A program made the position numbers and the translations under genes. Below, in pieces: positions 39,001 through 45,137 of a stretch of 64,000 bases of DNA; positions within the stretch are counted from its first letter, which is position 1, and the number at the start of each line of letters is the position of its first letter. Source of the stretch: Anisus vortex (Eukaryota; Mollusca; Gastropoda; Planorbidae); NCBI GenBank assembly GCA_949126835.1, contig OX421497.1, forward strand, positions 13,611,132-13,675,131. The letters are read 5' to 3'. Under the pieces are notes generated by a model. It was not told where the DNA came from and did not search any database. It saw only the letters and a list, made by a program, of their open reading frames with translations.

Positions 39001-41144
39001 TAATGTTGAAGATTGCCTGGTGTAGTATATGTCAGTTGTTTTACCTGTTAGTCTCTTACTTTCATTTGTCTGTATACAATTTTATACCAATTAAATGCTT
39101 TTACAAAAACTTGTTTTCTAACAAGAAAGTATCAAAACTATACAATAAAGAGTGTAAGTTGCAATGACTTTAAATAAAAGGTTTCCTACCACTATTTTCT
39201 CACTATTTCTTATTAAATATCTCTTCTTACAGTTTTTTGTAAAAGAACTTTTCATTTCTTTCGGTGTAGTAATTTGTTGTGTTTCCAGCTATAAAAGTTA
39301 GTTTAAGTATGGCTTAACTAGATGTCAAAAAGGTATTTTAACATTTTTTTAAAAAAGATTTGAGAAATTTTGACTATGAAAAGAGTTTTAATTACTGAAC
39401 TACATAACCCTAACACTTATACAGAGGCAAAGATTTGAAGTTTTATTCACTTTTTTTTCTTCTTTCTACTGAACAAGTGAAGCTTTTTTTTTAAGTTTCT
39501 TTTACAATTTAAATATTACATTTAAAATACTTAGAAATGTAATGATAAATGTTTAATTGCCATTATAAAAATAGGTAAATATATAGGATAATTTATTGTA
39601 TTTTTAGTTGGCCTACTTGTGTTGATGTCCACTTTTATTTTTAGGTTTTAAGAAAGATATTTGCACCACTTTTTTTGCTTTTTTTCACAGTCTATATACT
39701 TGATCATAACTTTCTACAACAAAAATCATTGTGTTTACTTTTGGATTTTTTAAAATTAATTCTATATTTACACTAGTTCTTTGTAATCTTCTAGTTGCAT
39801 GTTACTTGTTGGAGTAACTCCAAGTAACTCTATAGTAATTATAGTTTAATAGCTTAGACTATTGGCATTGAAGAATAATATATGGTAGATAGCTTTACCA
39901 GCCCAAGAATATTATATATAAAGACTAGTGGGAATTATCAAAGTTTAGTTATAGTCAGTGCTTTTTTTCTTTAAAAAAAGGTACTGGAACTCCTATAAAA
40001 AGGTCCATCATGTCATAAAGAAATAACACTGAAATTAGTAGTCTATGGAAAAAAGGTCTGGGAGGCATTCCGGTGCGTTACATTAGAAAAAAAGCACTGG
40101 TTATAGTTGGTTTTTGATGTAATGGTTGATGACTTCAAAATAATATAGATTAAATTTTATGTTGTTGTTTTTTTTCCTGTCCACCTTTGTAAAACTGCAT
40201 TGTTAAATGGAACATAAAATAAAAAAATAAAAAATAAAAATGTTAATATGCATAAACTTTAAGTCAGATATAAAACAGTTTTATTTCTTTTCTGATAAGT
40301 GCTTGCACACTGAGCTATAATATATGGAGTGCTCAAGGAAGTCAATTTTTGGAGAAAATGCGGACTTTTAAATATAGATAAGTGCACTGTATGGCACTGA
40401 GCATGTCTAAATAATAAATATTCATTAAAATTACTTACTCAGTTAACATATATATGTGGTATTCAAAGCATTTATCCAGAAACATCTTCAACCATTTCAT
40501 CTTTTGACTTCGCCATTCAATTAATGAATCCGGTGCTCATTAAAGTTAATACAAGGTACTCATATTATCGTATAAGAGAGAAAGATAATGGTATCAGCTT
40601 ACATATATATATAATGTATGTTCAGTATAAAAGAGTTCATTTTTATCAAATTTCAATGGCGCAATTACGAAAAGTTTATATATTTTTGGCACTTCCATGT
40701 ATATATAGCTAAGTGCCATACAGTGCACTTATCTATATTTAAAAGTCCACATTTTCTCCTCTTTTTTTGTTCTTCATTTCAATAGTTTGAGCACTCCATG
40801 TATATATATATATAGCTCAGCATGCTTGCAAGCAAGTTGCTATAACCATTAACATCATTGTTCATGTATTTATAACAATTAAATATTGTTTAAATTACCT
40901 ACCCTTACAAATGATCAATAAATCATGAATTTAAATCTGTAATTTTTTTTTTATGTCCTGATGCTAGGCAGCTATTGATGCAGCTAGGGAAAAAATCAAC
41001 ATTCCAAGGGAGGCAATCAGACAGAAATTTTTGGAAGCTGAGAAACTTCGTTTAGAAGAGGAAGAGAGACTAAAGAATGCACTTAAATCAGAACAGGAAA
41101 TGAAATCCGCAAAAGCTCCGAAAAAGACGGTGAAGAAAAAGTAA
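847..41144 (+). CDS. ADGB: Androglobin (ADGB), C-terminal 1,404 residues, 40 exons
   Basis: Androglobin is a large, mostly testis/ciliated-cell protein that combines a calpain-like protease region, a circularly permuted globin domain interrupted by an IQ motif, and a coiled-coil tail. Exons seen (GT-AG unless noted): 847-897, 2528-2640, 2742-2919, 3234-3327, 3826-3976, 4481-4537, 5638-5731, 5891-6038, 6610-6673, 8201-8275, 10071-10133, 10668-10701, 11240-11407, 12345-12501, 13170-13284, 13744-13911, 14686-14827, 17424-17468, 18448-18498, 20308-20337, 22100-22120, 22360-22393, 23214-23228, 23632-23646, 24223-24249, 26295-26342 (uncertain), 26571-26665, 28206-28299, 28423-28557, 28725-28878, 29288-29475, 30196-30404, 31391-31491, 32537-32590, 32747-32858, 33077-33270, 35165-35260, 36267-36532, 37240-37423, 40968-41144. 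They total 4,217 nt: two leading nt plus exactly 1,405 codons including the stop. Codon phase agrees at every junction. Identification rests on the IQ motif, conserved blocks such as SYYLFVDNLSP and GRHVLRFMMTS, and the domain order. The calpain domain is outside the window. Confidence 0.93.
3377..3545 (+). mobile_element. SINE 3'-part relic
   Basis: CTGGTATGCCATTGCCACAG and the following AGTCTGAAAGGACTAAA resemble the 3' end of the SINE family seen at 31014. Diverged. Confidence 0.45.
6610..12501 (+). CDS. ADGB: ADGB exons 9-14: conserved beta-rich region before the globin domain
   Basis: Exons 6610-6673, 8201-8275, 10071-10133, 10668-10701, 11240-11407 and 12345-12501. Exon 9 reads RTLYIFHKPNTYPCNQRHSD, which continues WMDFDIFYKCF from exon 8. 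Exons 10 and 11 encode a Ser/Thr/Lys-rich insert that looks poorly conserved. The joined exons 12-13 give SSVSYYLFVDNLSPTDILVC, and exon 14 gives EPYSWKSLVTGQPILRLKTT. These strand-like blocks resemble the C2-like (calpain domain III type) region of androglobins; the fold assignment is an inference. Exon 12 is only 34 nt and is followed by the probable U12-type intron. Acceptor and donor phases agree throughout. Confidence 0.88.
6902..7494. repeat. 590-bp dispersed repeat, copy 1
   Basis: Direct, near-identical counterpart of 13940-14536, beginning ACTCTGTGCTATG and ending near GCAAATTTTTCAAA. Both are in ADGB introns in the same orientation. No clear terminal inverted repeats or coding frame, so the repeat class is unknown. 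Confidence 0.85.
8276..10070. other. ADGB intron without recognisable elements
   Basis: About 1.8 kb of AT-rich DNA. No ORF of note, repeats or transposon ends seen. Confidence 0.6.
10702..11239 (+). other. Probable U12-type (minor spliceosome) GT-AG intron of ADGB
   Basis: The donor after exon 12 reads GTATCCTTTT, matching the U12 5' splice-site consensus (G/A)TATCCTTT. Near the 3' end, TTTCTTTAAC at 11218-11227 matches the U12 branch-site consensus TTCCTTAAC. Its branch A lies about 12 nt before the AG at 11238-11239, inside the 10-20 nt window typical of these introns. There is no polypyrimidine tract between branch site and AG, again typical. All other introns I resolved have ordinary U2-type donors. 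Confidence 0.8.
11528..11752 (-). mobile_element. tRNA-derived SINE
   Basis: On the minus strand it starts GTAACATGGTGGCTGAGTGG and contains a B-box-like GGTTCAAGTCC. The body has GACATTAGTTGGAGCAAAGT and GGCCACAGAGACTGATGA. The same family is at 31014-31265 and 47326-47545. Confidence 0.75.
12530..12900 (-). mobile_element. LINE C-terminal relic with zinc-knuckle motif
   Basis: Reverse complement of about 12665-12780 reads SPNCTHCLNSHKKVDHFLLE and CSELDNLRHTL: CxxC-x4-H-x4-H-x4-C. It is typical of a LINE C-terminus and is a different family from the one at 15900. It starts about 30 nt after the donor of ADGB exon 14. Confidence 0.65.
13170..14827 (+). CDS. ADGB: ADGB exons 15-17: first part of the circularly permuted globin domain
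   Basis: Exons 13170-13284, 13744-13911 and 14686-14827, roughly visible residues 482-623. Exon 15 is strongly conserved (GRHVLRFMMTSTHGHHLHM, then FTLGDEETIMPM). Exon 16 encodes a helical stretch (DNAVTIIQNLIKCINSFSD, then WDQLVESHCPF). Exon 17 encodes FNESLYAMLRKILKDMISN followed by FAWRAFNFD. In known androglobins helices C-H come before the IQ motif and helices A-B after it; these exons correspond to the C-H part. The His of ESHCPF is my candidate for the proximal haem ligand (F8), by position only. Exon 16 also holds the motifs most useful for alignment to other globins. Confidence 0.85.
13940..14536. repeat. 590-bp dispersed repeat, copy 2
   Basis: Second copy of the repeat at 6902-7494, differing by scattered substitutions and small indels. 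It starts 28 nt after the donor of ADGB exon 16. Confidence 0.85.
15900..16270 (-). mobile_element. LINE C-terminal relic with zinc-knuckle motif
   Basis: Reverse complement around 15955-16105 reads YPCRCDSEDKEHVLQGCPHL, then NWPKVTILSTKLYRCLKDLL. The CxC-x7-H-x4-C arrangement is that of the C-terminal cysteine motif of non-LTR retrotransposons. It is in the ADGB intron between exons 17 and 18. Confidence 0.7.
17424..24249 (+). CDS. ADGB: ADGB exons 18-25: chain of very short exons, hydrophilic linker
   Basis: Eight consecutive short exons: 17424-17468 (45 nt), 18448-18498 (51), 20308-20337 (30), 22100-22120 (21), 22360-22393 (34), 23214-23228 (15), 23632-23646 (15), 24223-24249 (27). They are separated by introns of about 240-1,800 nt. 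All have AG acceptors and GT donors, and the reading frame stays open through all eight. The peptide is hydrophilic (TSVTSVRSSAKPGQKK; then DSLQSESETEKVE; then SPAEEEHETEE). It joins the two parts of the globin domain ahead of the IQ motif, a region expected to vary between species. Single exons are too short to prove from sequence alone; the shared phase is the main evidence. Some may be alternatively used. Confidence 0.62.
17702..17889. mobile_element. hAT-type MITE, 188 bp
   Basis: The ends are CAGGGGTCAGCAACC and the complement of GGCTGCCAACCCCTG. A perfect 8-bp duplication CTCTAGAT occurs at 17694-17701 and 17890-17897. The CAGGGGT start is typical of hAT elements. It is in an ADGB intron. 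Confidence 0.93.
18566..19702. mobile_element. DNA transposon relic with long TIRs (CCGTATATACTCGCG), 1.1 kb
   Basis: The ends CCGTATATACTCGCGTATAA and the complement of the right end (CCATATATACTCGCGTATAA) match over about 28 nt, with TA on both sides (18564-18565, 19703-19704). A TATAAGTCGCACC motif is repeated inside both ends. A short minus-strand segment (about 18770-18860) reads VERYLDEETDTVFSHLANVC and may be the tail of a transposase. A TA target would fit Tc1/mariner/pogo-like elements. It is locally richer in CG than its surroundings. Confidence 0.75.
20338..22099. other. ADGB intron without recognisable elements
   Basis: AT-rich DNA between two microexons, with A-runs only. A further short exon could hide here. 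Confidence 0.5.
22502..23098. mobile_element. Nonautonomous DNA element, family TTGACAAGTCTTAA, copy 1
   Basis: The left end TTAACAAGTCTTAATT and the right end TTAAGACTTGTCAA are inverted repeats. The interior matches 30411-30992 along its length (for example GGCGATAATTAATACTC, TCTTTTGCATCAAGCAAT). No ORF. It lies in the ADGB intron between two microexons. Confidence 0.8.
24668..24993. repeat. Short-period minisatellite (ATAAATAGATGAGTGATC)
   Basis: About 18 diverged units of 17-20 bp around AAATAGATGAGTGAT. In the ADGB intron after exon 25. Confidence 0.9.
25567..25586. repeat. Homopolymer C run and TA microsatellite
   Basis: About 20 consecutive C at 25567-25586, with a (AT)n tract at 25496-25511 just before. 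Such runs are prone to sequencing error. Confidence 0.85.
26295..26342 (+). CDS. ADGB: ADGB candidate exon 26 lacking a GT donor
   Basis: After a good acceptor (CCATTTAG) the frame reads ARDLDKAAKIKKAGE, a basic helix-like peptide just before the IQ exon. It stays in phase with both neighbours if it ends at AAAG/GC (26342/26343). No GT occurs before the in-frame stop at 26350. Using it would need a GC-AG intron with a poor donor (GCCTGA). Skipping it also keeps the frame: exon 25 leaves two nt (TT) that join the G of exon 27. It may therefore be an optional exon, a decayed exon, or a false positive. Confidence 0.4.
26571..26665 (+). CDS. ADGB: ADGB exon 27: IQ calmodulin-binding motif
   Basis: The exon encodes SLEELIAAVKIQKVWRGFYT followed by RKLKKARIG. 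This fits the IQ consensus (I/V)QxxxRGxxxR: IQ, then WRG, then YTR. In androglobin this motif sits inside the permuted globin domain and is the proposed calmodulin-binding site. Acceptor TTTTGATATAG and donor G/GTAATA are clear. The codon starts with the last base of an Arg or Leu codon, depending on whether exon 26 is used. This is one of the two strongest pieces of evidence for the ADGB call. Confidence 0.93.
27165..27908. repeat. 42-bp minisatellite, about 18 copies
   Basis: Unit ATGAACACAAGAACAACTTC plus AGGCAGGTCTTCTTAATTACCC. Copies are nearly identical; the main variant is ACCC to TCCC in three or four copies. One copy near 27185-27215 is shortened. Because 42 is a multiple of three and one minus-strand frame has no stop, a 243-codon open frame appears, but it is only the repeat. 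It lies in the ADGB intron after the IQ exon. Confidence 0.96.
28206..28557 (+). CDS. ADGB: ADGB exons 28-29: globin helices after the IQ motif
   Basis: Exons 28206-28299 and 28423-28557. They encode KVVEILSKCIPVIEANAEEN, then GLFLLREIFKKNPDIMPQYP, then FFKDEWNKICYADYKGTYVE. In androglobins the A and B helices of the globin fold follow the IQ motif. The block EIFKKNPDIMPQYPFFKDEW looks like the globin A-B-C pattern (helix, Pro, aromatic pair). Exon 29 ends in MNWFIIFR and connects in phase to exon 30. Confidence 0.87.
28725..30404 (+). CDS. ADGB: ADGB exons 30-32: conserved beta-rich C-terminal module
   Basis: Exons 28725-28878, 29288-29475 and 30196-30404. The sequence contains CLLRVIDNDTYEEIPRVFQK, then RTVEQPLSPGSWRMRLIGSL, then TSKPDVYIKLAILDNEEEII and GHVVIPAFTF. 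Alternating strands and the SWRMRLIGS block suggest a second C2-like sandwich, as in other androglobins; the fold is inferred. A transposon-like repeat begins right after the GTAAGT donor of exon 32. The stretch is free of stops in the joined frame and all phases agree. Confidence 0.88.
29600..29710 (+). mobile_element. SINE body relic
   Basis: GATGGGAAAAGTTAAGACTT and GGCATTGTGTTGTCCACACA resemble the SINE body. Weak and short. Confidence 0.35.
30411..30992. mobile_element. Nonautonomous DNA element, family TTGACAAGTCTTAA, copy 2
   Basis: Begins AATTGACAAGTCTTAAT directly after the GTAAGT donor of ADGB exon 32 and ends with ATTTGTCAATT. It is more diverged than copy 1 at the ends. AATT on both sides may be the target duplication. 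Confidence 0.8.
31014..31265 (+). mobile_element. tRNA-derived SINE
   Basis: Begins GGGGTGCAGTGGCCTAGAGT with a B-box-like GTTCAAATCC. The body CTGAGTCTATCTGGCTCTGA and GGCATTGTGCTGGTCATATA matches the family body. It lies 20 nt after the 30411-30992 element. Confidence 0.72.
31391..33270 (+). CDS. ADGB: ADGB exons 33-36
   Basis: Exons 31391-31491, 32537-32590, 32747-32858 and 33077-33270. Exon 33 is a Lys/Ser-rich linker. Exon 34 encodes SMRSDAELAERLEDGR. Exon 35 has the conserved HKYVLQATVLQNSWPLSESS plus WKFVQMLKEMEK. Exon 36 is a Lys-rich segment (TKVGKEKGAKEKGQ) ending in KPHWTLRVVSD, which looks like the start of another strand-rich block. Phases agree (0, 0, 0, then G/TA for Val). Confidence 0.85.
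31492..32536. other. ADGB intron without recognisable elements
   Basis: AT-rich; no exon or repeat supported. Confidence 0.6.
33717..34460 (-). mobile_element. LINE 3' relic (Jockey/CR1-like reverse transcriptase end)
   Basis: The minus strand encodes NNAKYLGVIINDKLSWNPHI, then TLGFIKRNFYKCNKNIKLKC, YLTLVRPILEYAEPV and, after a stop or frameshift, RAKSKVVIIHKALNS and YKYSFFPSGIQAWNGLPEQT. YLGVxIxxxLSWxxHI and SFFPxxIxxWNxLP are hallmarks of the 3' half of non-LTR reverse transcriptases. It lies in an ADGB intron. A second short copy is at 59122-59245. Confidence 0.88.
35165..41144 (+). CDS. ADGB: ADGB exons 37-40: coiled-coil and basic C-terminus
   Basis: Exons 35165-35260, 36267-36532, 37240-37423 and 40968-41144. 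Exon 37 encodes the well-conserved DTERADEIRAMKKAWEEAEP and GRAAK. Exon 38 is a Pro/Ser/Thr-rich spacer ending in LDLTPFIK. Exon 39 is a strongly charged coiled coil (LLEKRQQEIAEYKALREKVE and onward). Exon 40 continues it (REKINIPREAIRQKFLEAEK, then LRLEEEERL). The protein ends in a Lys-rich tail (APKKTVKKK) before TAA at 41142-41144. The acceptor of exon 40 is placed at 40967 because the alternative CAG three bases later is also in frame; either gives the same frame. Confidence 0.9.
35261..36266. other. ADGB intron without recognisable elements
   Basis: AT-rich; no exon or repeat supported. Confidence 0.6.
38681..39046. repeat. 61-bp tandem repeat, 6 copies
   Basis: Unit starting GTTAGTCATTATTGATAATG, exact period 61 (38681, 38742, 38803, 38864, 38925, 38986). 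Only one or two differences among copies. In the last ADGB intron. Confidence 0.96.
39956..40099. mobile_element. hAT-like MITE, 144 bp
   Basis: The ends are CAGTGCTTTTTTTCT and AGAAAAAAAGCACTG. A perfect 8-bp duplication GTTATAGT occurs at 39948-39955 and 40100-40107. It is in the last ADGB intron. Confidence 0.93.
40308..40822. mobile_element. MITE with long inverted repeats, family CACTGAGCTA, 515 bp
   Basis: The left end begins CACTGAGCTATAATATATGG. The right end is its imperfect complement, and similarity extends for about 100 nt (ATGCGGACTTTTAAATATAG on the left, its complement on the right). Perfect 8-bp duplications TGCTTGCA flank it at 40300-40307 and 40823-40830. No coding region. 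Confidence 0.9.
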
Positions 41145-41222
41145 TGGGACCTCCAAGCTTATTATCAAACAGATTACATTATCAATATAAATATTATATA
41201 CATTTTTTTTGAAAATCTTACC

Positions 41223-41594
41223 AATAAAAGGTGTACAAAGCTAGAACAAACATTGTATCCCTAATAATACTGTCTAAGAATTTTGCAATTTGCAAACTTT
41301 ATAATCTAAAAATAACAACTTGTATTCACGCCCACTTTCTAGTTACTTAATTTTTTATTTATTTTGTGTTAAGTTTATACATCTTTTGGATTTCAAAAAA
41401 TGTTGTTTTTAGTTTATGTTGCTTTAATTACTTTTAAGAACAAATTTCCTTGTTTATTTTTTGGACGGTGATATTGTCATTAAATATTTTGTAAGTTTGA
41501 ATTTTATGTTTTGATATTCACAGAATTTTTAAAATTTAATTTAATTTTTTTTTAATAGTTACCTTTTTTTTTTTAATTTGATAGTTTGAATAAA
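41223..41594 (+). promoter_or_regulatory. ADGB candidate polyadenylation signals
   Basis: AATAAA occurs 79 nt after the stop (41223-41228) and again at 41589-41594, the latter followed by an A-run. Either could define the 3' end. Transcript data would decide. Confidence 0.45.
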
Positions 41595-43546
41595 ATTTTA
41601 CTGAAAAAAAAAACATGTTCATGTTTTGTATTATCTGAAACTATTGTACATTTATATTTTATGTCAAAATAATAATTATATTGTATAGCATTACCATAAA
41701 AACATAATGTAAGCTCAGATCGCATTTAACATTGAACTACAAACAACTAAGAACACTGATATCATTCTCATACAGAATCTGCTTATTAAAATCACAGAAA
41801 CCTTTTTTTTTAAATTTACTTTGAGGACATCATTAACAATGTTGTTGCCTTTTTAAAAAATGTTTAAGTGTACCATTATACAGGGGCAAGCACCCACTTG
41901 GTTATAAAAAGAGACACATTCTGTTTTTTATAGAGTGCAAAGAGAGCCACACCATAATTACAAATTATTGAATAGATGAAATTGAAATACTCAATTTTAT
42001 ATACTTAATATGGTTCCATATGCTATTGAAGTCTTTAGTTAAATGCTATGTGAATTAAATATAGAGAAAAAATGTTACCATAACAAATTAAATTAATAAA
42101 GATTTATTATTATCAAAATAACATTGTGTTACTTATAACGCTTTACTAAGTCAATTGAACAAGATTTTTTATTAAGTTCTGAAAAAAGAAAGATTTTTTA
42201 ATAATTTAACTTTACATAGAGCCTACAAAATAATTTTAAAGAATCACCATAAATTGTCTTTGAACTACTAGATTTGGCACAGGTGAGACAATCCTGAAAC
42301 CTGTCAAAAGTAAACTTCAAGATAAATATCCGATTTGCTCAGTGACAAATCATTGCCTAGTTGAAAGTTTTCTCTCAATAGTGATCTAACCATTAAATGA
42401 AGGTATACAAATGTACAAGTTACCGCAGCACTCATGGCCACAAGCAATATCAACAATCACCCTTGTTATTTAGAGCTCACCATGGATAAATGTAAGGACA
42501 GGTTACTCTATTATACATTCAGCAAAGAAGACTTCAGTTCTAACCATTACTTAAATACAATCCAAGCCGATAATCTAAAATTATATTCTTTGTTTCAGAA
42601 TCTTATTTTTTTTTCATTTTGTCTAAGTATAAAATTGAAACTAAGGTCTCAACATTAATTATCACTTGAACTTGTACAATTCTTCCAAGTCTATAAATGT
42701 GATTCCCCCACCCCATCACTCACAATACCCACTTATATTTTTCCAAATGTACTTAATGAACAAATCAACAAATATGTGTTCACTTATGCATATTTTTATT
42801 TCAATTTATAAAACTTATATAAGAGTTTGAATGACATGAACTGCAATTCATTGAAAGAAAAAAATCAGCATTTACATAAGATTTGCATAAGATATACATA
42901 ATATATATTACAATAATGTCTCAAAATATATTTTTACACAGCTTGCTATTGCAGGTGAAAATATTAATAACGCCATTGTTTAATTTCTTCTATATCTGAC
43001 AACAGTTTTCTTTTAATAATTAAACAACACAAAATACATATAAACTGTTTGGCAACTAATCCACATATAAAGTTTATCGCGTGGAAGGAAACAATCCATT
43101 ATTAACAAAATTGTGTTTTTGAGAAAAGAATGGGATGTTAAACAAATAGGAATAAAATGAGTAGTAAATAATTTCATTATATATATATATTTAGACATTT
43201 TGTAAGACAAAAAAAATATTCCTTACAATTTACAATTCTCCTTTCCTAAATTTCTTTTTAATTCCAAATGTTTTTTTTTATTTCACTTATCAATATTTTA
43301 TGCTCAGGCCATATTTACAAATGACATTGATTCTTCTGAAGAATGTACATAGACCATGGGCAAATATCCCTAGATCTTAATCCCCAACATTCAAATTCAA
43401 GTTTATAGAGCCTAAGGATCCATCACTTTCCTAGCTCTGCATTCCTAGACCTTTATATTTTTTTAAGCTTTAGATAATTTGCCTTTTGTTTCCTTGTTCA
43501 CATTTTTTTAAAGTTTGGCTGTAGTAAGCTCCCTTATTGTTTACAG

Positions 43547-44115
43547 CACTGAGCTATGGAGTGCTCAATCACTTAAAATAAAGCATAAAAATGAGGAGAA
43601 AATGCTGACTTTTGTATATAGATAGGTAAACCAAGAAAAATGGCAGATTGACCTGGAAGTAAATTAAATTAAATTAAAATTAAATTAAATTAAATTAAAT
43701 TGGTTACTTATATAGCGCTTCTATCCATGCTATTTTAGCATGCTCAGTGCGCTCTGTAAACACAATGCTGCCTGCTGGCGCAAATATGTTTACAGGCCCA
43801 AAACTCCTGCAGGGCGACAAGTACATAAAATGTCAACACTTTCCAGAAATGTGTCAATAAAATTTGATGAAAATGAGCTCTTTTACACTGAACACACATT
43901 TTATGACCATACTCTTGTATTGCTTTTACTGAAATTATTAAATATGTATTTAATTTAAATCAGTGACATTAACTTAGTGTTAATAATTTCTATATTACAG
44001 TATTTATTAAAATTTTAAGTTTTTAAAACAAGATAATAAAGTAAATATTTAATTCTATGTATTTCCGGGTCAAATCAGCCAGCTATAGATATAGAACTCC
44101 ATGTATAGCTCAGTG
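43547..44115. mobile_element. Second copy of the CACTGAGCTA MITE family, 569 bp
   Basis: It starts CACTGAGCTATGGAGTGCTC and ends in the complement of CACTGAGCTATACATGGAGT. Perfect 8-bp duplications GTTTACAG lie at 43539-43546 and 44116-44123. The centre holds an AAATT-type simple repeat (about 43660-43700) followed by a TATATAGCGCTTCT repeat fragment. It lies between the two genes. Confidence 0.9.
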
Positions 44116-44564
44116 GTTTACAGCTTGAAAGGATCAAATTAATGCACAACTTGTTATGTTATTTTAATTTATCACAGGAAATTGAGAATCAGAAAAGCTT
44201 TTCCAGATTGTTACAATGCAGAATTGAAATGCTCATTAAATAAGAGCATAACACAATTTCATAATTTCAAACAGACTTGATTTCTTTTCTGAGGGTTTAC
44301 ACAACCAAGAAATAAACATGAACTTATGGAACTCTTAAGTAATTTGGTGAAAATATATTTTAAAAAATCTCTGATTTACATTTCAATATTTTAAACAAAA
44401 ATTCGTTCAAGACAAAATGGGTAAAGATATGCCCTATTTATCAGTATCTTTATAGGATCCATACATTTATATAATACAAACATTTATAGTAAAAATCTTC
44501 TTTTGAAAGTTTGATTTCAAAAGTGTGCATTGCATCTTTTATATACAAAAATGTTTACATTATT

Positions 44565-44570
44565 TTTATT
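44565..44570 (-). promoter_or_regulatory. AMBRA1 candidate polyadenylation signal
   Basis: TTTATT on the plus strand (AATAAA on the minus strand) lies about 380 nt past the AMBRA1 stop. It is the first perfect hexamer I found downstream. The 3' UTR between contains a two-copy duplication (about 44822-44910) around CAATCAATGACCTGAG. Confidence 0.35.
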
Positions 44571-44947
44571 CAATGCTCTCAAAGTTTATAATTTAATTTT
44601 GTTTTTTTTTCTAAGAAAACTACATAATACTGCTGAATAAGTTGATTTAATCTGCAAAAGTGGACAATTATGAAATAAATTAAACTCTGAAAGTCCAAGT
44701 TATGTGTATAATTTTAAAATATAAATATATAAATACAACGGGAATTTCTTAGTTGCAATTCATTATGGACTTATCTTGCATTATCACATACAACTTGTCA
44801 AGCAGAGACAGTGCTGGTGCATCAACACAGCATTTACAATCAATGACCTGAGAGTGAGTGCTTATACTAATACCTACAAGTGCACACAGCATTCACAATC
44901 AATGACCTGAGTAGTTAGTTTCTAAAAAAACAAATATAAAACAACTA

Positions 44948-45137
44948 TTATTCATTGTCATCTCCTAGAGACTGACTGGGAGTCTGTGTGCTTGTGTTGC
45001 GCCGAATGCTGACTGTGGTGGTCTGGGTGGCAATGGTATTGTGGGCCGAGCGGCCTCGGTGGAATCGCGACAGGGAGTCTAATCCAAAGAGTCCCCTTCT
45101 TGGTTTTGGAGAGTCTCGTTCATGCACTTTTCTTGAC
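44948..45137 (-). CDS. AMBRA1: AMBRA1 last exon: tail with two TQT dynein light chain motifs
   Basis: A 190-nt terminal exon encoding SRKVHERDSPKPRRGLFGLD, then a tail with ATQT and STQT (IATQTTTVSIRRNTSTQTPS). Vertebrate AMBRA1 binds the dynein light chain DYNLL1 through two closely spaced TQT motifs, and the spacing here is similar. The acceptor is CTCCAG at 45143-45138, chosen because it keeps the conserved frame open; an upstream AG would cause an early stop. The WxxL LC3-interacting motif that follows the propeller in human AMBRA1 is not visible. Confidence 0.9.

Larger units (their letters stand above)
41145..44947. other. Convergent intergenic region between ADGB and AMBRA1
   Basis: Holds both 3' UTRs and one MITE (43547-44115). 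The rest is AT-rich with no gene supported. The short frames at 42434-42658 and 43013-43210 have no recognisable features. Confidence 0.7.
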
